A stretch of 64,000 nt of DNA from Aurantiochytrium sp. KH105 (taxonomy: Eukaryota > Sar > Bigyra > Thraustochytrida > Thraustochytriidae), in assembly GCA_003116975.1 (NCBI GenBank), contig BGKB01000043.1, positions 186,001 through 250,000 on the forward strand, given 5' to 3'. Every line of letters begins with the position of its first letter. The stretch's first letter is position 1. Below are positions 39,687-49,244 of the stretch, in pieces. The notes under the pieces were generated by a model. The model was not told where the DNA came from and searched no databases. It worked only from the letters and a program-made list of their open reading frames with translations. The position numbers were made by a program, and so were the translations under genes.

Positions 39687-40661
39687 TTAAGGAAAGACTT
39701 CGTGTTGATCTGCAATTTCGTCGAAGAGCTGGTTTTTAGGAAGAGCCGTCTGAAAGTTGCTTTGCCCAGGCGGTAGCTTCTGGCCACGATTTGTCGTTTT
39801 GATTCTCCAAGCGTCAATAAACTCGGTACCGGCGCTGAGCCCAGGACCCTGTGGGGCTTCGCAAAGCCTACCCTTGCCGCCCGCTACAAAACTCTGCTCG
39901 GATATCCGCATGGTGCGCGAGCGACGTGACTCTGCACGCGTGGCTTCGCGGCAAACATCGTACTCTGAGGAAGCTTGCACGCTTTTCCGAACACGACGAC
40001 GATGCTTGTGCGGAGGTCGTAGGCCTTCGTTTCGCAACAGCTCCGTTGTGTAATTCCGCAAATGCTCCTCGACCGGAACGCCAAACGCAGTCGGAGGACC
40101 CTCAAGGGCGTAAGGGGAATTGTAAACACCGGGTCGCGACTTTGTGGAGAGCAAGTGGTGCAACTTTTGCGCGACCTTTTTGAAGTCGTCCTGCATCTCC
40201 CGCAACTTTCGCTCCTGTTCTTCTTGTGTTGCTCGCTCGCGATTCGCGGCCAATTGCATGCGCAGCTCGCTGCTCTTTTCGAGGATGTTGGCGATGTACG
40301 CTTTTCGCGCGTGAAAGTCGTGCTTGTACTTGCGACTGTGAAAGCCGCGAAACACGTGCTGGATCGCACAAGCTTGATAGTGAAACATGCTCATCAAGGC
40401 CTCGTCGTCGAGCAGCTTTTGAAGTCGCGCGCATGCTAGTCGCCCACAATGTCCCCGGAAGACGCGCGAGATTTCGAGGCAAGCGAACCTCTTGCGCTTA
40501 TACAATTGATATGCAAAGTGCCTTCGCACTTGGCGCTGGATGAGCACCGTAGCGCCGAGTTCTTCTTCCTTGGCCTCATCGCGTTCTTGGAGCGCCCTGC
40601 TCACCGCCTGTGCCACCGAGACTTCTGCTACGGCGCGGAGGTGCAAGAAGAGGTGCGCCAT
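39687..40661 (-). CDS. SPATA17: SPATA17-like axonemal IQ-motif protein
   Basis: 324 residues, near the length of animal SPATA17 (about 360). Three IQ-like motifs: ATVLIQRQVRRHF (about 37-49), ACLEISRVFRGH (60-71) and ACAIQHVFRGFHSRKY (96-111). A Glu/Arg-rich helix follows (ANRERATQEEQERKLREM). The diagnostic SPATA17 string is 'HHLLSTKSRPGVYNSPY', and near the C-terminus 'NFQTALPKNQLFDEI' matches the family's FQTxLP block. Known: SPATA17 is conserved in ciliated organisms and is linked to the flagellar axoneme. Its presence implies that the organism builds a flagellum at some stage. Single exon, ATG start. Confidence 0.82.
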   Translation of the reverse strand: MAHLFLHLRAVAEVSVAQAVSRALQERDEAKEEELGATVLIQRQVRRHFAYQLYKRKRFACLEISRVFRGHCGRLACARLQKLLDDEALMSMFHYQACAIQHVFRGFHSRKYKHDFHARKAYIANILEKSSELRMQLAANRERATQEEQERKLREMQDDFKKVAQKLHHLLSTKSRPGVYNSPYALEGPPTAFGVPVEEHLRNYTTELLRNEGLRPPHKHRRRVRKSVQASSEYDVCREATRAESRRSRTMRISEQSFVAGGKGRLCEAPQGPGLSAGTEFIDAWRIKTTNRGQKLPPGQSNFQTALPKNQLFDEIADQHEVFP

Positions 40662-40903
40662 GGCGCTCCTCAGTCTTGGTCGAAAGCCTGCTCTCTGATA
40701 TGCCGCAAGTGGCCGACCACCCCAGCCAGCCAGCTAGCCAGCCGGTTTTGCCTTTTCTCTTATCCAACGAGGCGCCGCTCTGCGCCGCGCAGAGCGCTGC
40801 GCCCGATAGAGAGATGCCGCTAGATTGGGAAAGGATTACAGTCAGTCAGTCGCCTCCGCTTGCGTACGTGCGCTGTGTGCGCGCACTTTTTCGTGCGTGC
40901 CCG

Positions 40904-40930
40904 GGTGTGTGTGTGTGTGTGTGTGTATGT
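40904..40930. repeat. (GT)n dinucleotide repeat
   Basis: About 11 GT units ending in GTATGT. Confidence 0.9.
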
Positions 40931-41179
40931 GCGCAAATAGAGATAGAGAGATATCGAAAGCAAGGAAGCTCAATATGCATCTCGTACTTTTCGAGCTACT
41001 TCAATCAATCAACCACGTGAAAAGCATCTCAGAAGATCAAGAAGCACCAGGTGAAATGAGAAAATAACAAAAGGTCCGTTGAGAAAATAGACCTTTTTCG
41101 TTCTATTAGAAATTACATATGAGCGAATAGGCCTTATTTTCTTGTCGATCTCTAGATAAAGCCAGGGTCTCCCGTAAGC

Positions 41180-41204
41180 AACAGCAGCAGCAGCAGCAGC
41201 AGCC
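41180..41204. repeat. (CAG)n trinucleotide repeat
   Basis: Eight units in the 3' flank of the WD40 gene. Confidence 0.9.
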
Positions 41205-41261
41205 CACAAGACTTCTTTGTGTCTCTTACGTTGTATTACCTTTCGCGAGAGGTAGAAAACT

Positions 41262-42932
41262 TTACGGCATGCTTTTCTTCTGTTGTTGCTTTGAAGAAAT
41301 CGTTTTCGGGTGGGTGCAAACAATCTGACCATCTGCTCCGCACGAGAAAAAGTAAATGTTCGTCCGCTCATATCGAGGAAGATGGGACGGGGGAGCCCAC
41401 GTGGCAAGTTTGAACGCGCACACTGGGTGGGGCTGTGTCTCGAAAGCGTCTGAGAGCGCAAGCGATGAGACGCGAAGAGTTCCGTCAAAAGCGCATGTCG
41501 CCAGTACTGGCCCACGTTGACTACCGGTTGTGTGAATTTTAATGTCCATGATCCAACTTCGATGCGCTTGTATTCTGCGAACACAGGTTCCAGCACTTAG
41601 ATTATACACGGCAAGCACGCCTGAACGAAATCCAGCGATAAGAACCTGTGAGCTCATGCTGCGATCTTCGTTCGCGCGTGCGGATGTCAGGCAACAAGCA
41701 TCCATTGCGCTCGCTTCCGCCGACTCGGAAAAACGATGCACAAGCTGTATAGGAGACTCGACGCCATTGCCACGAGCACCAAGCTGCTCGGCCATTCGAT
41801 AAATGAGCATTTCTCCATTCTTGCAGCCAACACAGAGGAACTCGTCATTGACTGAAAGTGCGACGCGGGATACAAACGAGTCAACTTGTCCCACAAAGAC
41901 TTGCAGATTTTGATTCTGGGCCTGAGCTGCAAGCGCCTTTAGCGAACGAGGAGCACTGACGCTCTCTGCCGACGACGGGCGCCGCCACACACGCACACCG
42001 CCGTCGGGGCTTATGGCAAGGATCGCATGCCCCCAACGCGGCACGAGTTGTATATGTGTAATTCCTCCAAAGTGCCCTTTCAAGATGGCATGGCAAGACA
42101 GATCCACGAGACTCCAGACGCGAAGATCGCCGTCAGAGGATGCCGAGATGAGCTGGCCAGCAAAATACGCGCACGCAAGCTGGACGACCGGCCCAGTATG
42201 ACCATGCAAAGTGCTCGAGGCGGTCTCTTCGATCTCTTTATAGCCAGCGTCACTGCTCTCATCCCGACAGGACGGCCGCGCCCATATTCGTATCGTGGTA
42301 TCTTCCGACGCCGTTGCAAAGCGCGAAGCGCCAAGCGCGCACGCGTGTAAAATTGCCGCAGTGTGGCCACGATAGATTGCCTCAACGCGTTGGCTAGTTC
42401 TGCAAGCTACACTCTGGGCTGCGGGGTTTCCTTCCATGCACGATACACGTCTCAATGCGGCAACTCCACCTTCGCATCCGCTGAGAAGGTGTGAGGGCCA
42501 GAGAAGCGTCAAACAACGGACCGAGCGATCGTGTGCGAATTTGCGGCGTGCGTTGGGCTGTTGTGGTTTTTGAGCAATTTCTTGTCGCCAAGTTTTAGTC
42601 CGAGCTTGCCAGTAATCCTCGTCGCAGGGCGAGCTCCCGACGAGGTACTGTGAGAGGTCGTTTCGTGCAATCCGGGGCGAGACGTTCCATGATGGTCGCT
42701 TCGTCGAGCGTGCCGATGCGACGCCATTTCGGCTTCGCGGCGGACGCGGAACGAGACCTTTTACGCGCGCAGATTTCACAGCCGGCCCTTTCTGACGCCG
42801 GTCCTGCTCCTCGCGTTCATTCGTCAGACGTAAACGCGGCACTGACTGCGCAGGCAGCGACGAGGGCGAAGGCGAAGCCGAAGGCAACGGCGAAGGCGAA
42901 GGCAAAGACGAAGGCCAAGGTGGCGGCGCCAT
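41262..42932 (-). CDS. WD40-repeat protein
   Basis: 556 residues from the ATG at 42932 (MAPPPWPSS); the frame upstream opens only at GTG. Residues 1-60 are a Pro/Ser repeat encoded by a degenerate GAAGGC hexamer. About seven WD40 blades follow; the clearest are 'YRGHTAAILHACALGASRFATASEDTTIRIW', shown by its GH near 200 and IW about 25 residues later, then 'HGHTGPVV...SASSDGDLRVW', 'KGHFGGIT...SPDGGVRVW' and a C-terminal 'AHRSWIMDIKI...AFDGTLRV'. It probably forms a single beta-propeller used as a protein scaffold. I cannot assign it to a named WD40 family. Confidence 0.82.
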   Translation of the reverse strand: MAPPPWPSSLPSPSPLPSASPSPSSLPAQSVPRLRLTNEREEQDRRQKGPAVKSARVKGLVPRPPRSRNGVASARSTKRPSWNVSPRIARNDLSQYLVGSSPCDEDYWQARTKTWRQEIAQKPQQPNARRKFAHDRSVRCLTLLWPSHLLSGCEGGVAALRRVSCMEGNPAAQSVACRTSQRVEAIYRGHTAAILHACALGASRFATASEDTTIRIWARPSCRDESSDAGYKEIEETASSTLHGHTGPVVQLACAYFAGQLISASSDGDLRVWSLVDLSCHAILKGHFGGITHIQLVPRWGHAILAISPDGGVRVWRRPSSAESVSAPRSLKALAAQAQNQNLQVFVGQVDSFVSRVALSVNDEFLCVGCKNGEMLIYRMAEQLGARGNGVESPIQLVHRFSESAEASAMDACCLTSARANEDRSMSSQVLIAGFRSGVLAVYNLSAGTCVRRIQAHRSWIMDIKIHTTGSQRGPVLATCAFDGTLRVSSLALSDAFETQPHPVCAFKLATWAPPSHLPRYERTNIYFFSCGADGQIVCTHPKTISSKQQQKKSMP

Positions 42933-43240
42933 GATTTTGGCGCTCTCAGCTGCCGCCTGGAGGCGCACACCCCTGCCGGGTCACCCTGCGAGTTCCTCAA
43001 CCATCGTTACCTAACCGCTTACACGGAGGTCCCTTCAATTTCCCCCGCACAAACTCGCCAGCTACTCCCTCAATCAAGTTTTTCAATCTGACCCCCTAAC
43101 CACTTCTGTTTCCCCGAACGTTCATTTTAATTATAATCAACGCCGGCGGGGTTGTTTTCCCGAAAGAGGGCAGTCTGTAAAGAAATTCAGAGGGCCAAAT
43201 TGCAAGCGCCTGGGCCCAGCTTCTTCTACCTCCCACCTTC

Positions 43241-43281
43241 GCCTCGCCTCGCCTCGCCTCGCCTCGCCTCGCCTCGCCTCG
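43241..43281. repeat. (GCCTC)n pentamer repeat
   Basis: Eight perfect tandem units; same unit as at 3545-3570. Confidence 0.9.
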
Positions 43282-43639
43282 CATCTCGCGCCTCCTGCTA
43301 CTGCCGCCACCGCGAGGTACGTACCCGGGTCGCAGTCGCGCGGCCTCGCTCCGAGTCCTGCCTCGCGGCCTTGGACACGCGGATTCCGGGCGCCCTACCT
43401 CGCACCGCATTGCATTGCATTCCACTCCTTTCCGTTTCATGATGGTCGTGCTCGAGCCCGCCGTTCATTTCACGCCGCCGCGCCGCGCCCTGGTCGCTGG
43501 GCTAGCTGCTGCTGCACGCAGCCGCGCCAAGGCGCGCTCTGCCTGCGCCGGCGTCGTCGCGGCGCCGCCCGGCCCCGGAAGCCCCGCTCGGAGGGCGTAA
43601 TGGCGGGGCGCGGTGCACGGGCAGGCTGCGTTACACGCG

Positions 43640-43962
43640 ATTGCATCGCATTACATCGCTACCTGGAACTCGCTCGCAGTGCTGCGCAACATTGCACGCG
43701 GCGCTTGCACGCGTTGCGGAGCTTGCTTGCTTGCTTGCTTGCACATGCCTCGTGGCATGGCATTGCGCTGCATTGCACTGCGCTGCATGGCATCGCGCTG
43801 TATGTATTGCATTGCGCCGTATTGCATCGCCCGCCCTGCGCTGCGCGGTGTGCGTGGATTGCATCGACTACACCGATTGCATTGCACTGCACTGCACTGC
43901 ACTGCACTGCATTACGCTGCATTGCAATGCGCCGATTGCATTGCACTGGATTGCATTTCATC
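43640..43962. repeat. Degenerate pentamer tract (ATTGC/ACTGC)n
   Basis: About 320 bases dominated by ATTGC, ACTGC and related pentamers in near 5-base register, with the cleanest run at 43879-43912. It lies 0.4-0.7 kb upstream of the thiolase ATG. Confidence 0.7.
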
Positions 43963-44377
43963 GAGCAGCATACCCCGAACGGAGGAGCTCGAAGGCGCGA
44001 CGGAGCAGCACGCGAGGAGGGTACGTGGCGGGCGTGGAGAGCGGGCGGGCGCGGGAGAGCGGGCGGGCGGGCGAGCGAGCGCGAGCGAGCAGGAGAGCGA
44101 GCTGGAGAGAGAGCAGGGGACGCGACAGACGCCGCGGGACGGGACGGTTGCTTTGCACGGCTTGATCTTGCAAGTGCTTGCAAACGTACCAGTGCGATGA
44201 CTTGCGCGGGCTCCGAGCGAGCGAGCGAGAGAGATTTGACGCCAAGGAGAAATGCGAGTTTGCATCCTATCGAGACGAGACAACTAACCGACGCAAGGTA
44301 ACCAACGCAAACCGCAGATCAGAAAAGACTCTCTGGTGCTCAGCGTCACGCTTGCTTTCTTCAACAAATCAAGCACA

Positions 44378-45700
44378 ATGTTCAGGAAGGGCGCAGAGCG
44401 CACAATGTCGACGGCGGCGGCAGCCAAGTCGGCACCCTCGAAAAAGGTCGTCTTCATCGACGGCGCCCGTGTGCCGTTCAACCTGGCCAGCACCACGTAC
44501 AAGGACAAGATCTCGTACGATCTGGCGCGCATTGCCGCCAAGGGCGTCGTTGATCGCACCGCGATCGACAAGAACGCGATCGACTACGTTGCCTGGGGCA
44601 CCGTCGTGCAGGAGGTGCGAACAAACAACCTCGCCCGCGAAGTGACCCTCGGCGCTGGCCTTCCCCTGGGTATCCCCTCGCACACGATCGGCCAGGCATG
44701 CATCTCCTCGAACCAGGCCGTGTGCACCGGCGCTGAGAAGATTCTCGCCGGCCAGGCCGACGTCGTGCTGGCTGGCGGATCCGAGACGTTTTCGGACGTT
44801 CCCATCCGCTTTTCTAAGCCGGTCCGCGAGCGCCTCATCAACGCCAACAAGGCCATGAAGAAGGGCCCGGCTGGCATTTTGAAGCTCCTCAAGGGTCTCA
44901 AGCTCTCCGACCTTGCCCCGGAGCCCCCTGCCATCAAGAACTTTAGTACTGGCGAGGTCATGGGCCACAGCAGTGACCGCCTCGCCTCGCGCTTTGCCGT
45001 GAGCCGCCAGGACCAGGACGAGTTCGCCCTGCGCTCGCACCAAAACGCCGCCAAGGCCCACGAGGCCGGGTACTACAAGAACGAGGTGCTCAACGTGGGT
45101 GGCTCCACGGAGGAGAACTGCATCCGCGGCGACACCACCATGGAGCGTCTGCAAAAGCTCAAGCCTGCTTTTGTTAAGCCCCACGGCACTCACACTGCGG
45201 GTAACTCCTCGCCTCTCACCGACGGCGCCTCGGCCTGCATCATCATGGGCGACGACAAGGCCAAGGAGCTCGGCTTCACGCCCCGCTCGCACATCAAGTC
45301 GTGGAACTTTGTTTCGGTCGATCCCTTTGAGGAGATGCTCCTCGGACCTGCCTACGCCATGGCTCGCATCCTCAAGGCAAACAACCTCACGCTCAACGAC
45401 ATTGACGTCTTTGAGATCCACGAGGCCTTTGCGGGCCAGGTTCTCAGCAACCTTGCCGCCCTCGAATCCGACGCCTGGTGCAAGGAGAACATCAACATGG
45501 ACAAGGTCGGCGCTGTGCCTTTTGACAAGCTCAACCAGTGGGGCGGCTCGCTCTCCATTGGCCACCCTTTTGGTGCCACTGGTGTGCGCATTCTCACCAC
45601 GGCCACCAACCGTCTTCACCAAGAGGATAAAAAGTACGCGCTCATTGCCGCCTGCGCCGATGGTGGCCAGGCCCACGCCTGCCTCATCGAGCGCATGTAA
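44378..45700 (+). CDS. HADHB: Acetyl-CoA acyltransferase, trifunctional-protein beta type (thiolase)
   Basis: 440 residues from the ATG at 44378; the frame upstream opens only at GTG. It performs the last step of beta-oxidation, thiolytic cleavage of 3-ketoacyl-CoA. Seen: 'RVPF' at the start of the fold, nucleophile Cys108 in ACISSNQAV, 'AGGSETFSDVPIRFSKP' typical of the HADHB branch, HEAFAGQ, 'NQWGGSLSIGHPFGATG' with its His, and the general-base Cys in CADGGQAHACL. The N-terminus (MFRKGAERTMSTAAAAKSA) fits a mitochondrial presequence, and no peroxisomal SKL is present. Codon use is extremely C/G-ending compared with neighbours, which suggests high expression. The partner alpha subunit is not in this window. 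Confidence 0.93.
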   Translation: MFRKGAERTMSTAAAAKSAPSKKVVFIDGARVPFNLASTTYKDKISYDLARIAAKGVVDRTAIDKNAIDYVAWGTVVQEVRTNNLAREVTLGAGLPLGIPSHTIGQACISSNQAVCTGAEKILAGQADVVLAGGSETFSDVPIRFSKPVRERLINANKAMKKGPAGILKLLKGLKLSDLAPEPPAIKNFSTGEVMGHSSDRLASRFAVSRQDQDEFALRSHQNAAKAHEAGYYKNEVLNVGGSTEENCIRGDTTMERLQKLKPAFVKPHGTHTAGNSSPLTDGASACIIMGDDKAKELGFTPRSHIKSWNFVSVDPFEEMLLGPAYAMARILKANNLTLNDIDVFEIHEAFAGQVLSNLAALESDAWCKENINMDKVGAVPFDKLNQWGGSLSIGHPFGATGVRILTTATNRLHQEDKKYALIAACADGGQAHACLIERM

Positions 45701-46087
45701 GTAGCCATTTTACATACACAAGTTGGCACAGTCGTGGACATGTAGAGCAATGAGAGGGAGAAACCAATGTGATGACACGTAGCTTATATCTTGATTGATT
45801 GATAGTTCACACTTCTTCTCCGCGCAAGCTGCTGCACCTTGCTTGATACGCGCCAATGTGTGCAGAGAGAAAAAGCTCTCGCCTTCCCTTTTGAATTTCG
45901 GATGATTGGAGCATTTTGTGCCCTGTCCTCTCTGCGGAACGACAAGGAAGCGAAGAAGTGCGACGAGTGATGACGCAGTGATTATGACACTTTTATATTA
46001 TAGCTTCGTTTCCTTCTTCTTCTTCTTCTTCTTTGCTGTCTTGCCTGCAGAAAAGGGTTCGACAATTTTCCATTGTCACATATACCA
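45701..46087. other. Intergenic, convergent 3' ends
   Basis: 387 bases between the stops of the thiolase (+) and the SKA3-like gene (-). It has a TTC run at 46013-46032; nothing else is seen. Confidence 0.4.
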
Positions 46088-47236
46088 TCACTCCGCAAGC
46101 TGATAGGTGTCGCGCCGCGTTCCCGACTCGAGTCTTCCCAAGTCAAGAAGCGCCAAAACAAGCGCCTTACCCGAGCCAGACGCACCACTGCTTGCTGCCA
46201 CCTTTTCAATCTCAGAAAGAGAAATACTGCCTTGGTTGCTCACGAGGTCCAAAACTTTGTTGAGCGTCGGAACATCCACCTGAGTTTGCACGTAGCTTGG
46301 CAATGCATCGAGGTCTTCCTCGAGCAGGAAGCAGTCCGCCGGGCCCTCCGCGCTGACACCTCTTTTTGGCGCTTTGCCAAATACGTCTTCCCCACTTCCG
46401 CTCGGACTCAAACTTTGAGGAGGAGGGTTGTGCCCATTCCGCTCAACCATGGGTGAATCGAGTGGCAGCGCTTTCGCAACCTTGTCTTCGTCTTGGTTGA
46501 AATCCGCATAGCGATTCGCAAGGCCAAAATCCTCAAGCGTTGGTGTGCGCGGGTCGCTATCGCAATCGGAAGCTACGCTCAAGAGCGATCCACGACGTCG
46601 CATTGGAGTCGGCTGTGGTGTATGCAGGGGCTCGTCTGCACATGCAGCACCTTTGGGCGTGCCGGAGACCCCAGCAAGACCACGTGAATCGAGGCCGCGA
46701 TTGACATTAGCGCTTTGCATTGAGTTTTCAGCATTGCGTGGCTTAAGCTCACTCTGCACGAATGCTGCCTTTCGCGTACTCCGCAATCCGGTCGTGACCC
46801 GTGGTGTTTGCGATGGGAATTGAGTGCGCTGTTGCGGTGTTGCCGACGGCGGTGACAGCGCTGAGCTTTTGGGACTCCGGGCGAACGTGTGTCCGCGCTC
46901 GCGACACACTGCGGCGAGAAGCCAGGCGTTTTGGTCCCGCTTTGCACGCCCGACTCTCAACATTTGCTCCAAGGATGGCGCCGTACGTTCGTAGAGTCGC
47001 TCCGAGTACTCGAGCGACTCTTTAAGGTCCTCCATTCGAGAGGTGAATGCACTCATTTGCTCTCGCGCGTCAACCGCGGACTGATGGTGATGTCTGGTCT
47101 CCCTCCTCTCTGACGTTGATGCGTCGATGTCTGCGCCATCCCCTTCTGCACGCTCGTATGAGGCAAGCGCTACGCGATGCACATCGTCCATGGCGGACTC
47201 GAGGGCCGCCCCAAACCTCCCCAGGATTGCTTCCAT
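46088..47236 (-). CDS. SKA3: SKA3-like kinetochore protein
   Basis: 382 residues, ATG start, one exon. Seen: a helical/coiled-coil N-terminus (MEAILGRFGAALESAMDDV and SRMEDLKESLEYSERLYERT) like the SKA3 part that joins the Ska trimer; a disordered Ser/Pro middle with several TP/SP sites; the block 'PRTPTLEDFGLANRY', which matches the (S/T)PxLxDFGL signature of SKA3; and 'LDALPSYVQTQ' followed by a small helical, winged-helix-like end. Known: the Ska complex couples kinetochores to microtubules, and Mps1 and Cdk1 phosphorylate SKA3. The assignment rests mainly on the DFGL block and overall layout, so a divergent non-SKA coiled-coil protein remains possible. Confidence 0.62.
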   Translation of the reverse strand: MEAILGRFGAALESAMDDVHRVALASYERAEGDGADIDASTSERRETRHHHQSAVDAREQMSAFTSRMEDLKESLEYSERLYERTAPSLEQMLRVGRAKRDQNAWLLAAVCRERGHTFARSPKSSALSPPSATPQQRTQFPSQTPRVTTGLRSTRKAAFVQSELKPRNAENSMQSANVNRGLDSRGLAGVSGTPKGAACADEPLHTPQPTPMRRRGSLLSVASDCDSDPRTPTLEDFGLANRYADFNQDEDKVAKALPLDSPMVERNGHNPPPQSLSPSGSGEDVFGKAPKRGVSAEGPADCFLLEEDLDALPSYVQTQVDVPTLNKVLDLVSNQGSISLSEIEKVAASSGASGSGKALVLALLDLGRLESGTRRDTYQLAE

Positions 47237-48073
47237 GCTTGTGGTGGTTCTCTGTCTCTACCTTGACCCCGACTGCAAGCTCGGGGTGCGGGGCCAGCCG
47301 CAGCGCGCCTCTTCCTTTCCCAAGAATCCCCGCGCGCTTCGGGACGCAGCGCGCCCGCTCCCGCCCTGCTCACCGTGAGCAGGCTTGCGAGCGAACGGTT
47401 ATTGTTTTCCTGCCTTGCCTTTCCCTTGTGCCCTTTGCTAGGATTCTCGCCATGCCTCGCCATCGGTCGAGAGCGCCTTTGCCGCGCGACCCGCACGCGT
47501 GCGCCAGGACTCGCGCTCGGGGCCGGAGCGGAGATCGCGCTGCAGACGTCCCGCCGGCGGTCCTCTCTCCCGCGTCCTCGGAGCCTCCTCCGTCTGCGCA
47601 AGCCGCAGTGCGGCGCGGCATGGCACCGCACGGCCTTGCCCATGTGTCCCTCATCTCCTCCTCGTCTAATCTCCTCATCGACCCGACTCGCCTCATCTCA
47701 TCTCATCTCATCTCATCCCATCTCATCTCGACTCATCTCCTCCCACCCCTTCCGTCGCGTGCCAAGCCAAGCCAAGCCAAGCCAAGCCACGCCAAGCCAA
47801 GCCAGCTCCGGGTCAGGCGGGCGGCTCTGGCCGAGTCGTGGCGCGCGAGGTCTGGCACGCGAGGTCGCCCTGGCCTCGGCAGGAGGGAGCTTGACTTCAT
47901 CAGGGGCCAAGGCAGGCGAGAAAAGGAAGGCAGCAGGGCGGGTGGGTGGTGAGAGAACGAGCGATGCACGACCAGCTTGAGCTTGAGCCGGCCAGAAGGC
48001 CGCGGCAGACCCGCAAGGAGAGCAGCGCCGAGGAGAACGAGGAGCGGAGCGAGCGGAGAGGAGAGCAGAGAAG
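47237..48073. other. Divergent intergenic region
   Basis: 837 bases between the starts of the SKA3-like gene (-) and the PTPS gene (+), so it should hold both promoters. Two pentamer arrays lie in its centre (47691-47738 and 47761-47804). Open frames are Arg/Ala/Pro-rich without domains. Confidence 0.45.
47691..47804. repeat. (TCTCA)n and (GCCAA)n adjoining pentamer repeats
   Basis: About nine TCTCA units (47691-47738), then about eight GCCAA units (47761-47804), between two divergent genes. Confidence 0.9.
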
Positions 48074-48969
48074 ATGCCCTTCTTCGAGGTGCACGTGGCG
48101 AAGGAAAAGTTCAAGTTCAACAGCGCGCATTTCATCGCTTTCAAGGTACGTCAGGACGGGTCCGTGCGGATGGGCGGGCCGAGCGAGCGAGGGCGACCGA
48201 GGAAGGGGGAGACCGGGGCGGCGAGCGTAGCGGAGGGACGAAGAAACTGACTCGATGCTGGGCGACGTGACAAACTGGACGGTCTACTTTCTGGTCTCGC
48301 GAACACATCACGGTGGACGGGCAAATGCAAATGCAAATGCGCGACTTGTCAAAATTGCTCGATCACAAAATTGTGGCGCACGAAAAATAGGGATTCCGAG
48401 AGCGCCTGCATGGGCACAATTACCAGGTCGGCGTCAAGCTCAGTGGCGACCGTGGCCCCGATGGCTACGTACTCGACTTTGGCGAGGTCAAGGAGCAGGT
48501 GATGCGGATCTGCAAACTCTGGAACGAGCGCTTCATTTGCCCCGTGAAGAGCGATGTGCTTGACATCGACCTTACGAGCAACGAGGACAACATTACAATC
48601 AACTGTGAGGATGGGACGCACTTCTCCTTTCCTCGAGATGACTGCCTCTTTCTCCCTATCGTTCACTCATCAGCCGAAGAACTCGCCGAGCATTTCGCTG
48701 TTTTGCTCGTCTCAAGCGTCGGCGCAGAGCGCCTGCGCTCGCGCGGCATTAGGGATATCGAAGTTTCCGTCGCCGAGGCGCCTCACCAGGCCGCCATCTA
48801 CCGCTGCACAATCGAGCATTTGCTGGAGATCGCCAGCGGGTCAGCTGAAGCAACGCAAACACAAGTCGAGCGCCCGACCCCGAAGCCATGCACGCATACC
48901 AACTGCTGTAAGGCTGTGGCCTCTGACGCGCAAAAGCAAGAGCAGGAGCAAGAGCAAGAGCAAGCATGA
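48074..48969 (+). CDS. 6-pyruvoyltetrahydropterin synthase family, PTPS-III-like; two exons
   Basis: Exons 48074-48145 and 48391-48969, 216 residues. The intron starts GTACGT and ends AATAG; joining it restores the family string AFK|GFRERLHGHNY, which neither exon carries alone. Zinc ligands are His19 (FNSAHF), His31 and His33 (HGHNY). 'GYVLDFGEVK' follows. The C-terminal tail is an EQEQEQ repeat and probably disordered. Classical PTPS has a catalytic Cys a few residues before HGH; here there is none, and Glu28 sits in FRERLHGH. That is the pattern of PTPS-III, which in Plasmodium and some other microbes turns dihydroneopterin triphosphate into 6-hydroxymethyl-dihydropterin for folate synthesis. 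The function is therefore inferred to be folate rather than biopterin synthesis. Confidence 0.85.
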
Positions 48970-49244
48970 CGGTGAACAACAATCTCACATTCCGCAGTAA
49001 ATAGTAGGCTGTTTTTGTAAGAAAGAAAAGAAGTGACAAAAAGACAAGTATGAAAAGGCTTTGCGCGTCCATGCACATGACCTTAATAAGTATCTATCTA
49101 TCTGTCTTTGATCAGGGCAAGAGCAGTCTATCATGAGGCTGTTGATCATCGTCATCTTCACTTGGTAGTGCTCATCTCCATTTCCACCTTGACCGTGACC
49201 TTCATCTTCATCTCCATTTCACTTCGCTTCATGTCACCTTGCTT

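Larger units (their letters stand above)
40662..41261. other. Intergenic, tandem minus-strand genes
   Basis: 600 bases between the SPATA17-like start and the WD40 stop. It holds a (GT)n run at 40904-40930 and (CAG)n at 41180-41204. A frame on the minus strand at 41009-41596 overlaps the WD40 gene and has no domain. Confidence 0.45.
42933..44377. other. Divergent intergenic region, repeat-rich
   Basis: 1.44 kb between the starts of the WD40 gene (-) and the thiolase (+). It contains the GCCTC array (43241-43281), a degenerate TGCA-type pentamer tract of about 320 bases (43640-43962) and a GCGGGCG/GCGAGCGA stretch (44040-44110). All frames across these repeats are open simply because of the repeat unit. 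Confidence 0.5.

Noticed and set aside
44369..45676. 435-aa open frame antisense to the thiolase gene
   Set aside because: Shadow of the strong C/G-ending codon use of HADHB; Val/Gly/Leu/Arg-biased with no domain. The same applies to the 490-aa frame antisense to CLU at 50760-52232 and the frames antisense to CRAT.
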